NCBI GenBank assembly: GCA_030425195.1
Contig: JAUIAV010000005.1
Location: forward strand, 186,001-250,000
DNA from: Gammaproteobacteria bacterium
Lineage (GTDB): Bacteria; Pseudomonadota; Gammaproteobacteria; Pseudomonadales; Azotimanducaceae
Direction of reading: 5' to 3'
Length of the DNA stretch: 64,000 bases
The translations under genes and the position numbers were made by a program. Positions 63,177-64,000 of this stretch are shown here, piece by piece. The notes under the pieces are model-generated. The model ran no database searches and had not been told where the DNA came from. It saw nothing but the letters and a program-made list of their open reading frames with translations. Position 1 is the stretch's first letter, and the number at the start of each line of letters is the position of its first letter.

Positions 63177-64000
63177 ATGCCGAAACCGAAACGGGCTGTC
63201 GCGCTCATTTCCGGCGGTCTCGACTCCATGCTCGCGGCGAAGGTGATCATGGATCAGGGCGTCGAGGTGGAGGGGGTGAACTTCTTCACCGGCTTCTGCG
63301 TGGAAGGCCATACCCACGCCATCCGCGAGAAGCAGCGGAAAAAGCCCAAGCGGAACAACGCCCTCTGGGTGGCCGAGCAGCTCGGTATCAGACTGCACAT
63401 CGTGGACGTGATCGAGGAGTACAAGGACGTGCTGCTCAACCCGAAACACGGCTACGGCGCCAACATGAATCCCTGCCTCGACTGCAAGGTGTTCATGGTG
63501 GGCAAGGCTGCCTCCCTCCTGCACGGTCGGGACGGCGCCGACGACAATTTCATGACCGATCACGACTTCGACTTCATCATCACCGGCGAGGTGATCGGGC
63601 AGCGCCCGAAGAGCCAGCGGCGGGCCACCATGCCCATCATCGCCTCCGAATCCGGCGCGGATGACCGGCTGCTGCGGCCGCTGTGCGCGAAGCTCCTGCC
63701 GCCTACCCTGCCCGAGCGGGAAGGCTGGGTGGAGCGGGACGCGCTCTACGACTTCCATGGCCGCAACCGGAAGCCGCAGATGGCGCTGGCGGAATCGCTC
63801 GGCTTCGAAGACTGGGCTCAGCCCGCCGGCGGCTGCTGTTTTCTCACCGACGCACAGTACTCGAACAAGCTGGTGGATCTCTGGGAAGCCCGGGGCAGCC
63901 GGGAGTACGAGCTCGACGACGTGATGCTGCTGAAGGTGGGCCGGCATCTGAGGCCCGCGCCACACTTCAAGCTGATCATCGGCCGGGAGGAAGGCGAGAA
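63177..64000 (+). CDS. PP-loop (ThiI/MnmA-like) tRNA-thiolation-type protein, 3' end off the right edge
   Basis: About 274 residues are visible from ATG 63177, open to the window end. The PP-loop VALISGGLDSMLAAKVI binds and adenylates with ATP. Further marks: MNPCLDCKVFM, DFIITGEVIGQRPKSQRR, LLRPLCAKLLPP, SRKPQM-type NRKPQMALAE, and PAGGCCFLTD. This set matches the stand-alone family often mislabelled as tRNA 5-methylaminomethyl-2-thiouridylate methyltransferase; the Cys pairs suggest sulfur transfer. The exact substrate is not known to me. Divergent from typA across about 70 bp. Confidence 0.85.
   Translation, partial: MPKPKRAVALISGGLDSMLAAKVIMDQGVEVEGVNFFTGFCVEGHTHAIREKQRKKPKRNNALWVAEQLGIRLHIVDVIEEYKDVLLNPKHGYGANMNPCLDCKVFMVGKAASLLHGRDGADDNFMTDHDFDFIITGEVIGQRPKSQRRATMPIIASESGADDRLLRPLCAKLLPPTLPEREGWVERDALYDFHGRNRKPQMALAESLGFEDWAQPAGGCCFLTDAQYSNKLVDLWEARGSREYELDDVMLLKVGRHLRPAPHFKLIIGREEGE

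Overview
The window reads as chromosomal DNA of an aerobic, ubiquinone-using gammaproteobacterium. By eye it is GC-rich (roughly 60-65 %, not counted). The assignment rests on gene order typical of that class: aroK-aroB-damX, pilMNOPQ divergent from the PBP1A gene, priA / SPOR protein / hslVU / DUF971, and ubiE-ubiJ-ubiB followed by hisE-tatABC. No plasmid, phage, IS element, tRNA, rRNA or CRISPR array was found, and I cannot name the genus. Genes are densely packed, with many 1-14 nt start/stop overlaps and frequent GTG or TTG starts.

Layout. 1-6.5 kb: sulfur and amino-acid metabolism (a PLP transsulfuration enzyme, two tandem TauD-type dioxygenases, a class II aldolase translationally coupled to mtnA). 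6.5-12.2 kb: a membrane protein, an AAC(3)-fold acetyltransferase, greB, an EF-hand / ECF sigma / anti-sigma-like / metal-sensor-like cluster coupled to syd, and a methyltransferase-like protein. 12.3-16.2 kb: aroA, a TetR regulator with palindromic operator candidates, ogt and an Ada-AlkA fusion. 16.3-26.9 kb: accessory metabolism (cupin isomerase-like, phosphoesterase, MBL hydrolase, two DUF2147 proteins, two enoyl-CoA hydratases, a Tat-exported enzyme of unknown function divergent from a GlxA-type regulator, mdh, Nudix, GNAT). 27-33 kb: gltBD behind a structured leader of about 325 bp. 33-35.4 kb: small envelope proteins. 35.5-46.5 kb: aroK-aroB-damX, then pilMNOPQ divergent from mrcA. 46.6-53.8 kb: an M48 protease, rpmE, priA, a SPOR protein, hslVU behind a likely sigma-32 promoter, and DUF971. 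53.9-61 kb: ubiEJB, hisE, tatABC and a lytic transglycosylase. 60.8-64 kb: dtd, typA and a PP-loop enzyme that runs off the right edge.

The most unusual features are non-coding. A five-unit tandem array of small hairpins starts at the mrcA stop codon, and one unit carries two compensatory base-pair changes. Three GTAACC/GGTTAC palindromes lie upstream of the TetR gene, one of them built into the ogt stop codon and a T-tract. A perfect triple 11-bp repeat precedes the aldolase-mtnA operon. Four genes (aroA, priA, the SPOR gene, a GNAT gene) have a -10-like hexamer only 8-9 nt before ATG and no Shine-Dalgarno, which suggests leaderless mRNAs.
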